In this document: piece by piece, positions 1 through 7,887 of the stretch
Position numbering within the stretch: the first letter of the stretch is position 1
Layout: each line of letters opens with the position of its first letter
From: Colwellia sp.
GTDB taxonomy: Bacteria; Pseudomonadota; Gammaproteobacteria; Enterobacterales; Alteromonadaceae
Direction of reading: 5' to 3'
Length of the DNA: 44,724 nucleotides
NCBI GenBank assembly: GCA_022969215.1
Contig: JALJPA010000010.1
Coordinates: 1-44,724, forward strand
The notes under the pieces: model-generated
What the model was told of the DNA's origin: nothing
The model's database searches: none
What the model saw: the letters and a program-made list of their open reading frames with translations, nothing else
Translations under genes and position numbers: made by a program

Positions 1-339
1 AAAGCCGAAGGTGATTTTCAATTGAAGCAGATGTGCGACATGTTGCGCAGTCAATTAGCTAAACGTAATGTTGATGCTAAAGCCATGAACGTTGGCGATG
101 CTAGTGCGACCGGAAAAAATTGGAGCCAGCAAGTTACTTTTAAAGAAGGTATCGAGCAGGATATGGCTAAAAAAGTCGTTAAGCTTATTAAAGCTGAAAA
201 GTTAAAAGTACAAGCGGCTATTCAAGGTGAGCAAGTACGAGTAACAGGTAAAAAGCGTGATGACCTACAAGCGGTAATGCGTTTATTAAAGGCTGCTGAG
301 TTAGAGCAGTCTTTCCAGTATACTAACTTTAAAGACTAG
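1..339 (+). CDS. yajQ: YajQ family nucleotide-binding protein, C-terminal part (5' end outside window)
   Basis: The reading frame is open from base 1 (K-A-E-G-D-F-Q...), so the gene begins upstream of the window. The TTG given as a start in the ORF track is internal. About 112 C-terminal residues remain of a family that is usually near 160. The stretch [18 protein letters not shown] and the closing [10 protein letters not shown] are typical of YajQ. The family consists of small cytoplasmic two-domain proteins. Some members bind cyclic di-GMP and act with transcription factors; others are reported to bind nucleotides or RNA. A clear Rho-independent terminator follows about 50 bp downstream, so this is the end of its transcript. 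Family assignment is firm; the exact cellular role in this organism is not. Confidence 0.9.
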   Translation, partial: KAEGDFQLKQMCDMLRSQLAKRNVDAKAMNVGDASATGKNWSQQVTFKEGIEQDMAKKVVKLIKAEKLKVQAAIQGEQVRVTGKKRDDLQAVMRLLKAAELEQSFQYTNFKD

Positions 340-390
340 TATTGCTACCCTCTGGTAATGTAAAACGCTGGCTAAATTAGCGTTACAGCC

Positions 391-421
391 AAAAAAACCA
401 TAACCTTGTTATGGTTTTTTT
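391..421 (+). terminator. Rho-independent terminator after yajQ
   Basis: AAAAAACCATAAC, then a short CTTG loop, then a matching TTATGGTTTTTTT. The stem carries an A-run on one side and a T-run on the other, so it can terminate in either direction. It lies between yajQ (+) and the minus-strand metal cluster. Confidence 0.85.
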
Positions 422-484
422 ATACGTTATTAGTTGATAAAGCTAATTGGCAGCAGGGGAAGTTTCTTTGCTCACTTAGTGATT

Positions 485-1249
485 TTAAAAATGATAGCGG
501 CTACTTAATAGCAGAGTTAAGTCATTGTTGTTGCTGATATTTTTAACAATACCTCCTTCAATAATCCATGTTGACTGCACCCATTGCAGGCCAATGGTCA
601 CTTGATGAGTGACATTATCTCCTGCTTGCCACCTGCCACCGAGTTCTGTCACCGTATAGACTTCCGGCGCTATACCCCAATCAGGATAGATTGAAGGTGA
701 TAATCTATATTGCCAAGAAATATCATATCGTCCACTATTAGGTCGGCTATCAATACCTGTTTGATAAAGTGCATCAAAATCGAACTCATGTCTGTTTTTA
801 AAAAAGGTATAAACAAAGCCAACTTGTATCGCTGGATCTCGATGCTTATTACTAGGATCATTATCAATAGGACTATCACTAATAGGGAGAATTGCACCCG
901 CTAATAAGGCTAACCTTGATGTGCCTGAGAAAAAGTCATCTTGTATTACCGTGTGGCGATATAAAGTCGATAGCTCGCTAAATTCTTGTTCATCATTAGG
1001 TGCTATCTTGTAGGGGATGGAAAATAGCAAAGCTTGCTTATTGCTTAAGCCGTAGGCAGCACTAGTAATAAAATAACTGCTGTTGCTATTTGTCGCATGC
1101 TGATATAAAAATCTTATCACATAACCATACTTATCAAGGGGCAAGGCGACCAATGACCTTAAGCCCATACTGTTAGCATTTGGCACACTAAGTAGCGCTA
1201 ATAGTGCGACTATAACTATTGATGTAAAGCTAGTTATTAGCGTCTTCAT
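485..1249 (-). CDS. Putative outer-membrane beta-barrel protein of the heavy-metal cluster
   Basis: A 254-aa protein with an N-terminal signal peptide (hydrophobic residues about 8-22, then NANS). The rest is rich in alternating polar/aromatic strands (for example QVGFVYTFF, DISWQYRL, QVTIGLQWV) and ends in SRYHF. A terminal Phe is the usual outer-membrane assembly signal. It resembles the broad barrel family annotated as MetA-pathway-of-phenol-degradation or transporter-like, but I cannot name a closer family. Its start lies inside the end of the MerP-like gene (20-bp overlap), so it is probably translationally coupled and part of the same operon. A role in metal passage or sensing at the outer membrane is inferred from context only. 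Confidence 0.65.
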   Translation of the reverse strand: MKTLITSFTSIVIVALLALLSVPNANSMGLRSLVALPLDKYGYVIRFLYQHATNSNSSYFITSAAYGLSNKQALLFSIPYKIAPNDEQEFSELSTLYRHTVIQDDFFSGTSRLALLAGAILPISDSPIDNDPSNKHRDPAIQVGFVYTFFKNRHEFDFDALYQTGIDSRPNSGRYDISWQYRLSPSIYPDWGIAPEVYTVTELGGRWQAGDNVTHQVTIGLQWVQSTWIIEGGIVKNISNNNDLTLLLSSRYHF

Positions 1250-1532
1250 TTGATATTACAGTCACTTTTATGGGAGTAAAGCCTGCATCCAATATCGCTT
1301 GCTTAATCATTGCCGTAGTAGGTGATTTTTCCTTGGTTTCCAAGCGCACTTTCTTCATCTTCATACTGACAGCTACTTTTTCTACACCAGCCATTTTATT
1401 GAATTTTCGATTTAGGCTATCAACACATAACGCGCAGGTCATGCCGTGTATTTCAATTTCTATGGTCTTGGCGTTAATTGAAGCCGTCATGGTTAAAGCG
1501 ACAACTAATGGTAATAATAAAATTTTTTTCAT
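1230..1532 (-). CDS. Periplasmic heavy-metal-associated (HMA) protein, MerP-like
   Basis: A 100-aa protein. Residues 1-21 form a signal peptide (MKKILLLPLVVALTMTASINA). The remainder is one HMA fold with the metal-binding loop GMTCALC (Cys-x2-Cys) near residue 30, as in MerP and copper chaperones. MerP binds Hg(II) in the periplasm and hands it to MerT. The adjacent MerT-like gene supports the same relay here. The gene is 14 bp downstream of the MerT-like gene and overlaps the barrel gene. The upstream sequence (AAAGGAGC before the ATG) is a strong ribosome binding site. The metal could be mercury or another soft metal; the sequence does not decide. Confidence 0.85.
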   Translation of the reverse strand: MKKILLLPLVVALTMTASINAKTIEIEIHGMTCALCVDSLNRKFNKMAGVEKVAVSMKMKKVRLETKEKSPTTAMIKQAILDAGFTPIKVTVISNEDANN

Positions 1533-1546
1533 GGTTTAATGCTCCT

Positions 1547-1942
1547 TTATAGCTCTAGGATATTTCGAATGGGTAGTAATAGGTAACTAGTGAAAAAGCC
1601 AATAAACCAGATTATTGCACTTAGCCAAAATATTCTTTTGTTCAAACGCTTTGATTTTTGACAAAGGACTGCTAAGTCTGGCTCAACAGGGCAATGCTGA
1701 TTAGGTCGCCAATTGAGCCAAGCTAAAGCCATCAAAATCAACGCTGCTATTATCAGTGTCCAGATCTTATGTTCAGCAAGAAAAACCAATCCAGGAATGT
1801 TGTAGTTTAAACTCGCAACTAGGGCACCAAAACCTAATGTCACTAGCAAGATAGGTAAGGCACAGCAAAGCAAGGTGCCGCTGGCAATAAAAAGAGTCAG
1901 CCATTTTAGGTAAGTTTTTTCTAAAATATTATTGTCTGGCAT
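1547..1942 (-). CDS. MerT-like inner-membrane metal transport protein
   Basis: I place the start at the Met of MPDNNILEK, giving 131 aa. The longer ORF would overlap most of the upstream gene. With this start the ATG falls one base after the stop of the GDCCVxC gene (TAA-C-ATG), typical tight operon spacing. Three hydrophobic segments are visible (about residues 12-40, 47-66 and 105-125). The first contains a vicinal Cys pair (LLCCALP), as in MerT helix 1. A second pair (CPVEPDLAVLC) sits in the loop after helix 2, where MerT has its second Cys pair. MerT carries Hg(II) from MerP to the cytoplasm, normally for reduction by MerA. No merA is present here, so the fate of the metal is open. Confidence 0.75.
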   Translation of the reverse strand: MPDNNILEKTYLKWLTLFIASGTLLCCALPILLVTLGFGALVASLNYNIPGLVFLAEHKIWTLIIAALILMALAWLNWRPNQHCPVEPDLAVLCQKSKRLNKRIFWLSAIIWFIGFFTSYLLLPIRNILEL

Positions 1943-1943
1943 G

Positions 1944-2165
1944 TTAACTATCACAGCTTGAACATGAGCCCGACTCTTGAATCGGTGGGCAGGGTACTGA
2001 GCCATAAGAGCAAAAAACACAACAATCACCTTTAAGAGGTTTCAGTAATACCTGACAAGCGGTGCACTCATAGAACCATTGGCAAGCATTGGTTGGCATT
2101 TCAAGCAATTTTGTATCGCCACATTCGGGGCAGGTTAGCTCTGAGTTGATGATAATTTTAGTCAT
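1944..2165 (-). CDS. GDCCVxC-motif small zinc-ribbon-like protein
   Basis: A 73-aa protein with eleven Cys. An N-terminal zinc-ribbon-like pair of knuckles (CPECG and CTAC) is followed by GDCCVFCSYGSVPCPP and a Cys/Ser-rich tail. I recognise the motif as that of the GDCCVxC domain (seleno)proteins often found near mercury-resistance genes. Here all positions are ordinary Cys and there is no in-frame TGA. No signal peptide is visible, so it is probably cytoplasmic. It is the first gene of the operon, about 26 bp downstream of the MerR-type promoter -10 element. A metal-binding or metal-delivery role is inferred from the Cys content and the neighbours; I know of no established function. Confidence 0.75.
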   Translation of the reverse strand: MTKIIINSELTCPECGDTKLLEMPTNACQWFYECTACQVLLKPLKGDCCVFCSYGSVPCPPIQESGSCSSCDS

Positions 2166-2190
2166 ATGCGATCCCTAGTTTGTTTCTGTT

Positions 2191-2221
2191 AGTATAGAAC
2201 CTATAGTTACTATAGGTTCAA
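2191..2221 (-). promoter_or_regulatory. MerR-type operator/promoter with 19-bp spacer
   Basis: Read on the minus strand, TTGAAC (-35) and TATACT (-10) are separated by exactly 19 bp, the over-long spacer typical of MerR-activated promoters. The dyad GAACCTATAG-TAA-CTATAGGTTC (10-bp arms, perfect) occupies 2197-2219, between and partly over the hexamers. It drives the metal genes and, being divergent, probably also controls merR. The half-site sequence looks more like CadR/PbrR-type operators than the classical Tn501 mer operator. Confidence 0.88.
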
Positions 2222-2231
2222 GGGGTTTAGT

Positions 2232-2663
2232 ATGAATTATGAAAAATATTCTATTGGTCAGTTAGCTAAAAAAACAGCGTGTAAGGTTGAAACGGTACAT
2301 TACTATGAAAAAGTAGGCTTAATGCCCGAGCCACCGAGAACTGAGGGTGGGCATAGGATATATTCCTTACCTCATGTTAAACGCTTGAATTTTATTCGGC
2401 GCAGCCGTGATCTAGGTTTTAGAATTGAGCAAGTTAAAGAGCTACTTAAGTTTATTGATGAGCCCAACCACTATTGTGGCGAAGTTAAAGAAATGGCAAT
2501 GCAACAAGCTCGAGTGGTACAAGAAAAAATAGATGATTTACAGCGTCTTAAATCAGCGTTGAATGAAATGGTTACTCACTGTACCGCAGGTGATAAACCA
2601 GTGGATGATTGCCCTATTGTTGATGCGTTATATACCGAAAATAGCACTAACAAAGCCACTTAA
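2232..2663 (+). CDS. MerR-family heavy-metal-responsive transcriptional regulator
   Basis: A 143-aa protein with the MerR layout. The winged helix-turn-helix is at residues 7-75 (YSIGQLAKKT, VHYYEKVGL, EGGHRIY), followed by a long dimerisation helix and a C-terminal metal loop. Metal-ligand Cys candidates are in NHYCGE (about residue 82), VTHC and DDCPIV. These match the three Cys used by Hg/Pb/Cd-type MerR proteins, although the C-terminal pair is spaced by nine residues. The regulator bends its 19-bp-spacer promoter into an active form when metal binds. Divergent from the four-gene metal cluster and next to a perfect dyad, it is almost certainly the regulator of that cluster. Mercury is the natural guess from MerT/MerP; lead or cadmium cannot be excluded. 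Confidence 0.88.
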   Translation: MNYEKYSIGQLAKKTACKVETVHYYEKVGLMPEPPRTEGGHRIYSLPHVKRLNFIRRSRDLGFRIEQVKELLKFIDEPNHYCGEVKEMAMQQARVVQEKIDDLQRLKSALNEMVTHCTAGDKPVDDCPIVDALYTENSTNKAT

Positions 2664-2955
2664 GAAACTACTTGAAAGGTTACTGATAAAGCAATGGAGT
2701 AAACAACTGAACAAGCAAGCGGGCTAAAATAAAATGAAAGGTTTGAGCTGTACTATTTGCGCTTAATAGCCGCTTATTTTGAGTCCAGGCAAGTTGCTTC
2801 ATTATTGAGTTCTCTCACCTATAGAGAAAAATTTACTTTGTCAGCCTAAGTTGCTTTAGTAGCTCTAAAAGCAATCAGCCTCATGCCTCTAAGATTTTAT
2901 CCGCTGATTATCTCAGTTATCCGATTTTAGTATTGTTAAAAATGGCGTATTTTGT

Positions 2956-4032
2956 CTAACTTACCTCAAGCTGATGCAGCTTTAATAAACTTGCCGGGGT
3001 AATTCCAAACTGTCTTTTAAATGCCGATGTGAAATTTGAAACATGATTATAGCCAGCTTGGTAACCAGCCTCGCTAATACTAAGCTCTTTTACGGTAATG
3101 GCTATCTTGGCTTTATCTAAACGATGTTGTCTAATATATTCATTGATAGTTTGACCGTAGGTTTGTTTGAAGTAGCGCTGCAAGCTAGAAATGCTTAAAC
3201 CAAATTGCTGAGCGATAGAGGATAGAGTAATTGTGTTTTCTAGCTCTTTTACTATATAGCGCTCAATATTCTTCTTTTTTCTCAGTAATTTTTTTTCTGT
3301 TCTTGCCTGTAATGCTTTACTTTCACCAACCGGCTGTAGAGGGTGCTCAATTTTATCAGTAAGTACCGACAATAAGTGAGTCAATAAACTATAAGCAATT
3401 TTCTCTTTGAGTATGTTGTTATATAAAGAATCCTCCGTAGGTAAACTTAATAATTGTTGTGCCAAAAGACTAAACTCTTTGTTGTCTTGCCATCGATAAA
3501 GTGCGTTATGTCGGCTAAAGACTCTCTTAAGTAATGCTTTATCTTTAGCATCAGTGCAGCGTTTTTCTAACCACGAACGTTTGATAAATAAATTAACTTT
3601 TCTAACCTGTTGACCCTTAATTATTTTTCGGCTCAACAAGTCACTCTTTGTCAACACGCCTACCGCACAAATGGCGGTTATTGGCTGGTCAATTTCTTCA
3701 GCAGATTTCATTTTATCTAACTTACTGGTATTAAGTTCATAAGCTTTACTGCCTAAACAAAAGTTTAAGCTACCTTTAAGCAAAATATTAAGGCTCAAAC
3801 TTGCCGGTATTTGTGTAGAGCTGATGCCATCGTTGGACTCAATAACATCGCCGCCGTGAATACTTAGACCGGAAGATAATTCATTATGAAAGAAATGTCC
3901 GTTCATAACGTTGCTTTTGCTATCACGAATTACCAGTTTATTGGTTAAGCCCAATGAAGAGATAAGGCTAGAAAAAGCTTGGCTATTTATGTTTATGGGT
4001 GAACCCTTTATCGGTGAGTGAACTTTCATCAT
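2956..4032 (-). CDS. AraC-family regulator, PchR-like
   Basis: A 358-aa protein with an AraC/XylS DNA-binding domain in the last ~100 residues: a first helix-turn-helix around LSSIAQQFGLSISSLQRYF and a second around AGYQAGYNHVSNFTSAFKRQFG, both typical. The N-terminal ~230 residues form an uncharacterised effector domain like that of PchR-type regulators, which sense ferri-siderophores and activate their receptor gene. The ATG is doubled (ATGATG). An AGGGG lies 2 nt before the first and 5 nt before the second, so translation may begin one codon later (4029). It is divergent from a TonB-dependent receptor gene with a Fur box between them, the common arrangement of such regulators with their target. 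The ligand is unknown. Confidence 0.85.
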   Translation of the reverse strand: MMKVHSPIKGSPININSQAFSSLISSLGLTNKLVIRDSKSNVMNGHFFHNELSSGLSIHGGDVIESNDGISSTQIPASLSLNILLKGSLNFCLGSKAYELNTSKLDKMKSAEEIDQPITAICAVGVLTKSDLLSRKIIKGQQVRKVNLFIKRSWLEKRCTDAKDKALLKRVFSRHNALYRWQDNKEFSLLAQQLLSLPTEDSLYNNILKEKIAYSLLTHLLSVLTDKIEHPLQPVGESKALQARTEKKLLRKKKNIERYIVKELENTITLSSIAQQFGLSISSLQRYFKQTYGQTINEYIRQHRLDKAKIAITVKELSISEAGYQAGYNHVSNFTSAFKRQFGITPASLLKLHQLEVS

Positions 4033-4115
4033 GCCCCTGAGTTTGACGATCTAGCATAGCAAATTGACGTTTTGGCAAAACCATTAGTAAGTTACCTAGC
4101 ATAACAACTTTGTAT

Positions 4116-4134
4116 AATAATGAGAATCATTATC
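4116..4134. promoter_or_regulatory. Fur box in the divergent araC-type / TonB-receptor promoter
   Basis: AATAATGAGAATCATTATC matches the 19-bp Fur consensus GATAATGATAATCATTATC at 17 of 19 positions. It lies 44 bp before the receptor ATG and 83 bp from the regulator start. Iron-replete repression of the receptor, and possibly of the downstream genes and the regulator, is expected. Confidence 0.9.
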
Positions 4135-4178
4135 AACTAATTTGTATCGTTTGATGCACTCATTACAAAGGAAAAATT

Positions 4179-6326
4179 ATGAACGGTAAACCATTTGCTA
4201 AATGCGCGTTCGCATTGGCAATATCAAGCCTTTTCACCAGCCAAGCTATTTATGCTAACGAAAAATCATCACCAAAAGATGCTAAGAACGTGGATGCAAC
4301 TAAAGCCATTGAACGTGTACAGGTATGGGGTACAGAAGTTAAATCTTCATCTGTTTATATGGGCGGTACTGCTATTGAAACTAAGCAGGCCGATCATATC
4401 AGTGATTTATTACGGACTATTCCAGGTGTTGATGTCGGCGGCGCGCACTCCTTAAATCAGCGTATTACCATTCGTAGTATGGATGATAAAGATTTAACCA
4501 TAACCATTGATGGCGCCAATCAAAATACTTATATGTATCACCATATGGGTAACCTACAAATTCATGCCGATATTTTAAAATCTGTTGATATTGAAGTAGG
4601 TAGTAACTCAGTTATTAATGGCGGCTTAGGCGGGGCTGTTCATTTCGAAACCAAAGAAGCAAAAGACTTACTTGCCGAGGGCGAAACATTTGGTGGTCGT
4701 GTTCAAGGAAGTTATGCAGGGAATTCATCTTCAGGCCTTTCATTCACGGGTTATGGTCAACTAAGTGATAATTTTGACTTTTTAGCCTATTACAATTTTG
4801 TTGATAGAGACAATTACACCGTCGGTGGCGGTAAGATACTTGATGCTAACGGTAATGAAGTGCCGGGTACTTCTGGGGAAGTGGCAGGTCTTGAAGGGGA
4901 AGTTAAAGATGCACTCATTAAGTTTGGTTGGGATCTCGATGCCGAGCAACGTTTTGAGGTGGGTTATGAGTCGTATCAAGACAAAGGTGATTATAGCTAT
5001 CGCCCTGATATGGGCTTAGCTACGGATACTGCTATCACCCAATCTTTACAAGTACCTTTGTTATGGCCGACTGAGTTTACTCGAGAAACCTTAACCTTAA
5101 ACTATGATGCTAACTGGGGCGAAAGCTCAAGTGTCAAGGCAGCTTTGTTTGCTAATGAAAGTGAATTAAATCGTGACGAAAGTGGTTGGGCACAAAACCC
5201 AAAGTTTGCTGGCTGGGCAGGGGATATTACTGGTACTGCAACCAATACAGGCTTGCACGTTATCGCTAACTCTTTACTGGGGGAGCTCATTGAGCATGAG
5301 CTGACTTACGGTTTGGATGTGGTGAAATATAAAACTGACTACCGTGCATCTTTATTAAATGGCTCAGTCAATCAATCTAAGGAACAAGCAGTAAACAGTT
5401 CTGCTTTTCTTGAAGATAACATTGATTTCGGTAATGGTTTTGTTGTTATTCCGGGTGTGCGTTATGACAGTTATGATATTGCATCGGCAGTTGTTGATAA
5501 TACCTTTAATCAATTTTCAGCAGCCTTAGCTGCACAGTATACCTTTGCTAATAGCTTTATTGTTAAAGCCAGTAGTACTCAGCTCTTTAAAGGCCCTGAA
5601 ATTGGCGAAGTATTTACCGGCGCTGGCTCACGTGATAACGCGAATAAAAATATTGCAGCAGAAACAGGATTTAACCATGAATTAGCCTTTGCTTATGAAG
5701 ATGGTGTTTTAGGCGCGGATTCATTCACTGCGGGCTTAACATTATTTAAAACCCAAATTGATGATTATATTTATGATCATGCACAGCTACCCGATGGCGG
5801 GCCAAGAGATACTTGGAAAGACAATATCGGCGATATGGAAATTGATGGTTTTGAATTTTATACCGGTTATGCACTTGGCAAGTTAAAACTACAATTGACT
5901 TACTCTGTTGCGGAAAGTGAATTAAGCGCTTTTGAGCAATACTCGTCTCTTGATGGTGGCAGGCTTGATCGCCAACAAGGCGACACCATCAGTGCCGCGG
6001 TTGATTACCGCTTCACTGATTTCGACCTTGCCCTGCACTGGGATATGTTAATGGTTGATGATCTTGAAGATGGCTTAGCTATTGATGGCGCTTCAGTTGA
6101 TAACTCAAAAATGAGCTTCGCAGTACACAACCTATCAATTAGTTGGCAGCCAGAGCAACTTGATGGCTTGAGTGTTATTTTTGGTATTGATAATGTTTTT
6201 GACGAGTTTTATGCATCTCAGTCATCACATACTGGTCTTTCAAATCATCCACTTTTTGGTGAGCTTTATTTAATGGATTATGAGCCAGGTAGAAATGTTA
6301 AGGCGACTATAGCGTATCAGTTCTAA
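4179..6326 (+). CDS. TonB-dependent outer-membrane receptor (iron compound uptake)
   Basis: A 715-aa receptor. A signal peptide (about residues 1-26) is followed by a TonB-box-like ERVQVWGTEV near residue 45, a plug domain (about 60-165; LLRTIPGVDV, ITIDGANQ, INGGLGGAVHFET) and a 22-stranded barrel. It ends in a conserved NVFDEFYASQ region and ...IAYQF with terminal Phe. It imports a ligand through the outer membrane using TonB/ExbBD energy. Plug wording resembles the haemoglobin/haem and siderophore receptor groups, but I cannot assign the ligand. The start has a good AAAGGA ribosome site. The Fur box, the divergent PchR-like regulator and the following PepSY/DUF2271/DUF4198 genes all point to iron uptake. 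Confidence 0.92.
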   Translation: MNGKPFAKCAFALAISSLFTSQAIYANEKSSPKDAKNVDATKAIERVQVWGTEVKSSSVYMGGTAIETKQADHISDLLRTIPGVDVGGAHSLNQRITIRSMDDKDLTITIDGANQNTYMYHHMGNLQIHADILKSVDIEVGSNSVINGGLGGAVHFETKEAKDLLAEGETFGGRVQGSYAGNSSSGLSFTGYGQLSDNFDFLAYYNFVDRDNYTVGGGKILDANGNEVPGTSGEVAGLEGEVKDALIKFGWDLDAEQRFEVGYESYQDKGDYSYRPDMGLATDTAITQSLQVPLLWPTEFTRETLTLNYDANWGESSSVKAALFANESELNRDESGWAQNPKFAGWAGDITGTATNTGLHVIANSLLGELIEHELTYGLDVVKYKTDYRASLLNGSVNQSKEQAVNSSAFLEDNIDFGNGFVVIPGVRYDSYDIASAVVDNTFNQFSAALAAQYTFANSFIVKASSTQLFKGPEIGEVFTGAGSRDNANKNIAAETGFNHELAFAYEDGVLGADSFTAGLTLFKTQIDDYIYDHAQLPDGGPRDTWKDNIGDMEIDGFEFYTGYALGKLKLQLTYSVAESELSAFEQYSSLDGGRLDRQQGDTISAAVDYRFTDFDLALHWDMLMVDDLEDGLAIDGASVDNSKMSFAVHNLSISWQPEQLDGLSVIFGIDNVFDEFYASQSSHTGLSNHPLFGELYLMDYEPGRNVKATIAYQF

Positions 6327-6412
6327 AGTCATTAGTTTGATAGCGGTAATTTTATCTCTTAACAAAAGGTAAAGTTACAAGTAAAACCTTGCGTTTACTT
6401 AGCTAATAAAAT

Positions 6413-6440
6413 TGAGCAGTCATCGCAGTATGGCTGCTCA
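6413..6440 (+). terminator. Hairpin after the TonB receptor (terminator or attenuator)
   Basis: TGAGCAG-T-CAT ... ATG-G-CTGCTCA forms an 11-bp stem with one G-T pair and a 6-nt loop, followed by TTTATA. The T-run is weak, so it may only reduce read-through into the PepSY gene 83 bp downstream. Confidence 0.5.
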
Positions 6441-6522
6441 TTTATAGCTAAAAAATCAAGTTTAAACGTGCATAAATTAAATCATATTAAATCATATTAA
6501 ATTAGCTAATTTAAATACACAG

Positions 6523-7227
6523 ATGAAAAAACGTTCAACTAAATTTAGACAAAACTCAGCAGACTTATTAAAGCGCCCTGCCAGAAAAGCAGGTGTTAAA
6601 TATTGGCAGTGGACTAAAAGCTCACTGGCTAAAAAAATGTTTTCGCTAAGTCGCTGGCTACATATTTACGTATCAACAGTGCTATTTAGCTTGTTGGTGT
6701 TTTTTTGCTTCACTGGCATAACCTTAAATCACGCCGCTTGGTTTTCAGCTGACGGGGAGGAGCAGCTCAAAATAGAGCCCTTACCACAATCATTATTAAC
6801 CTCACTTAATAATGATGACGAGTTAGCACTTTTTAATCTACAAAAATACGTTGAAAAGCTAATTGGCCTTGAGCAGGTGCGTAGCATTGACGTAGATAAG
6901 GTAGTGGCAGAAATCAGCTTTGATTATCCCATTCCTGCTGGTTATGTATTTGTCACAGTTTATCTAGATACCAGTGAAATAGAAATTGAGCAAAAATCGG
7001 GCTCGTTAATAAGTTTGCTTAATGACCTTCATAAAGGCCGCCACAGCGGCGAATTTTGGTCATGGCTTATTGATATCAGTGCTGGCCTAATGTTGCTTTT
7101 TTCGATTACTGGTTTGGTCATCTTATTGCAAAACAATAAACGCCGCGCTAAGGGCGTTATGTATATTTTACTAGGCAGTATTGCACCATGGTTGGCGTAT
7201 TTACTTTGGGTACCAAGAATCAGTTAA
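6523..7227 (+). CDS. PepSY-associated transmembrane protein
   Basis: A 234-aa membrane protein of the PepSY_TM type. One helix lies at about residues 47-70 (RWLHIYVSTVLFSLLV...FTGITLNH), then a periplasmic PepSY-like portion (about 75-170), the family signature LNDLHKGRHSGEFW, and two more helices (about 180-202 and 210-228). The His residues in RWLH, LNH and LHKGRH are positions that related ferric-reductase-type PepSY proteins conserve near or in the membrane. Such proteins are thought to pass electrons across the inner membrane, probably via haem; for this protein that is inference. It lies between the TonB receptor and the DUF2271 gene (47-bp gap). No strong ribosome site precedes the ATG. 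Confidence 0.82.
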   Translation: MKKRSTKFRQNSADLLKRPARKAGVKYWQWTKSSLAKKMFSLSRWLHIYVSTVLFSLLVFFCFTGITLNHAAWFSADGEEQLKIEPLPQSLLTSLNNDDELALFNLQKYVEKLIGLEQVRSIDVDKVVAEISFDYPIPAGYVFVTVYLDTSEIEIEQKSGSLISLLNDLHKGRHSGEFWSWLIDISAGLMLLFSITGLVILLQNNKRRAKGVMYILLGSIAPWLAYLLWVPRIS

Positions 7228-7274
7228 CCAGCAAGAAGCTAACTAAACTACTTCTAATAAGAAAGAGAGATAAT

Positions 7275-7784
7275 ATGAAAACAGATTTATCAGGACTGGC
7301 CGCAATGGCTTTTGTCTGGATATTACTTGCCTCACCTGTGAGCCAAGCCGAACAAATATCGGTAGAAATCACTATTCCTAAAATTAATAGCCAACCGTAT
7401 CATAAGCCTTATGTTGCCGTTTGGTTAGAGTCTGCACAGCGCAAAGGTGTTCATACTTTAGCTTTTTGGCATGAACAAAAAGACTGGTATAAAGACGTAA
7501 GGCAATGGTGGCGAAAAATTGGCCGGCAGCAAAGCCCTATATACGATCAAGTCACAGGCGCGACACGAAAACCAGGTACCTACACCCTTAAAATTGATAA
7601 CAAAGAATTAACTAAACTAAACCTTATTCCAGGGGAGTATTTCCTCAATGTTGAAGCGGTTAGAGAGGAAGGGGGCAGGGAGTTCATCCGACAGAAAATT
7701 GTCATTGGCGCCAGGGAAGTTAAACACTATGAAAAGTCAGGGCAGCATGAACTCGGTAAGGTAGCGATAAAGGTTATGCCTTAA
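7275..7784 (+). CDS. DUF2271 periplasmic protein with candidate flavinylation motif
   Basis: I use the Met of MKTDLSGLA as start (169 aa) instead of the longer ORF. This removes overlap with the PepSY gene, leaves a signal peptide (cleavage near SQA-EQ, residue 25) and places AAGAGAGA just upstream. The body matches DUF2271 (KPYVAVWLES, LAFWHEQKDWY, RQWWRK). DQVTGAT at residues 91-97 fits Dxx(S/T)GAT, the site where ApbE attaches FMN covalently to Thr (here Thr97). DUF2271 proteins have been proposed as ApbE substrates in extracytosolic electron transfer. Next to a PepSY membrane protein and an iron receptor, a periplasmic flavin ferric reductase is a reasonable inference. No apbE gene lies in the window. 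Confidence 0.82.
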   Translation: MKTDLSGLAAMAFVWILLASPVSQAEQISVEITIPKINSQPYHKPYVAVWLESAQRKGVHTLAFWHEQKDWYKDVRQWWRKIGRQQSPIYDQVTGATRKPGTYTLKIDNKELTKLNLIPGEYFLNVEAVREEGGREFIRQKIVIGAREVKHYEKSGQHELGKVAIKVMP

Positions 7785-7887
7785 TGGGCGTCACAGAATA
7801 CAGCATAATAAATTAAATAAGCACTTTCACACTCTTAATTTAATCACATAAGTGATTTAGCCAATTTATTTATAAAAGGAACACTCA

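Noticed and set aside
1943-2029. N-terminal extension of the MerT-like ORF
   Set aside because: Would overlap most of the 3' end of the GDCCVxC gene; the inner ATG directly after that stop fits operon spacing and the MerT N terminus.
1944-2165. Possible selenocysteine in the GDCCVxC protein
   Set aside because: All motif positions are TGC/TGT Cys codons and the frame has no TGA.
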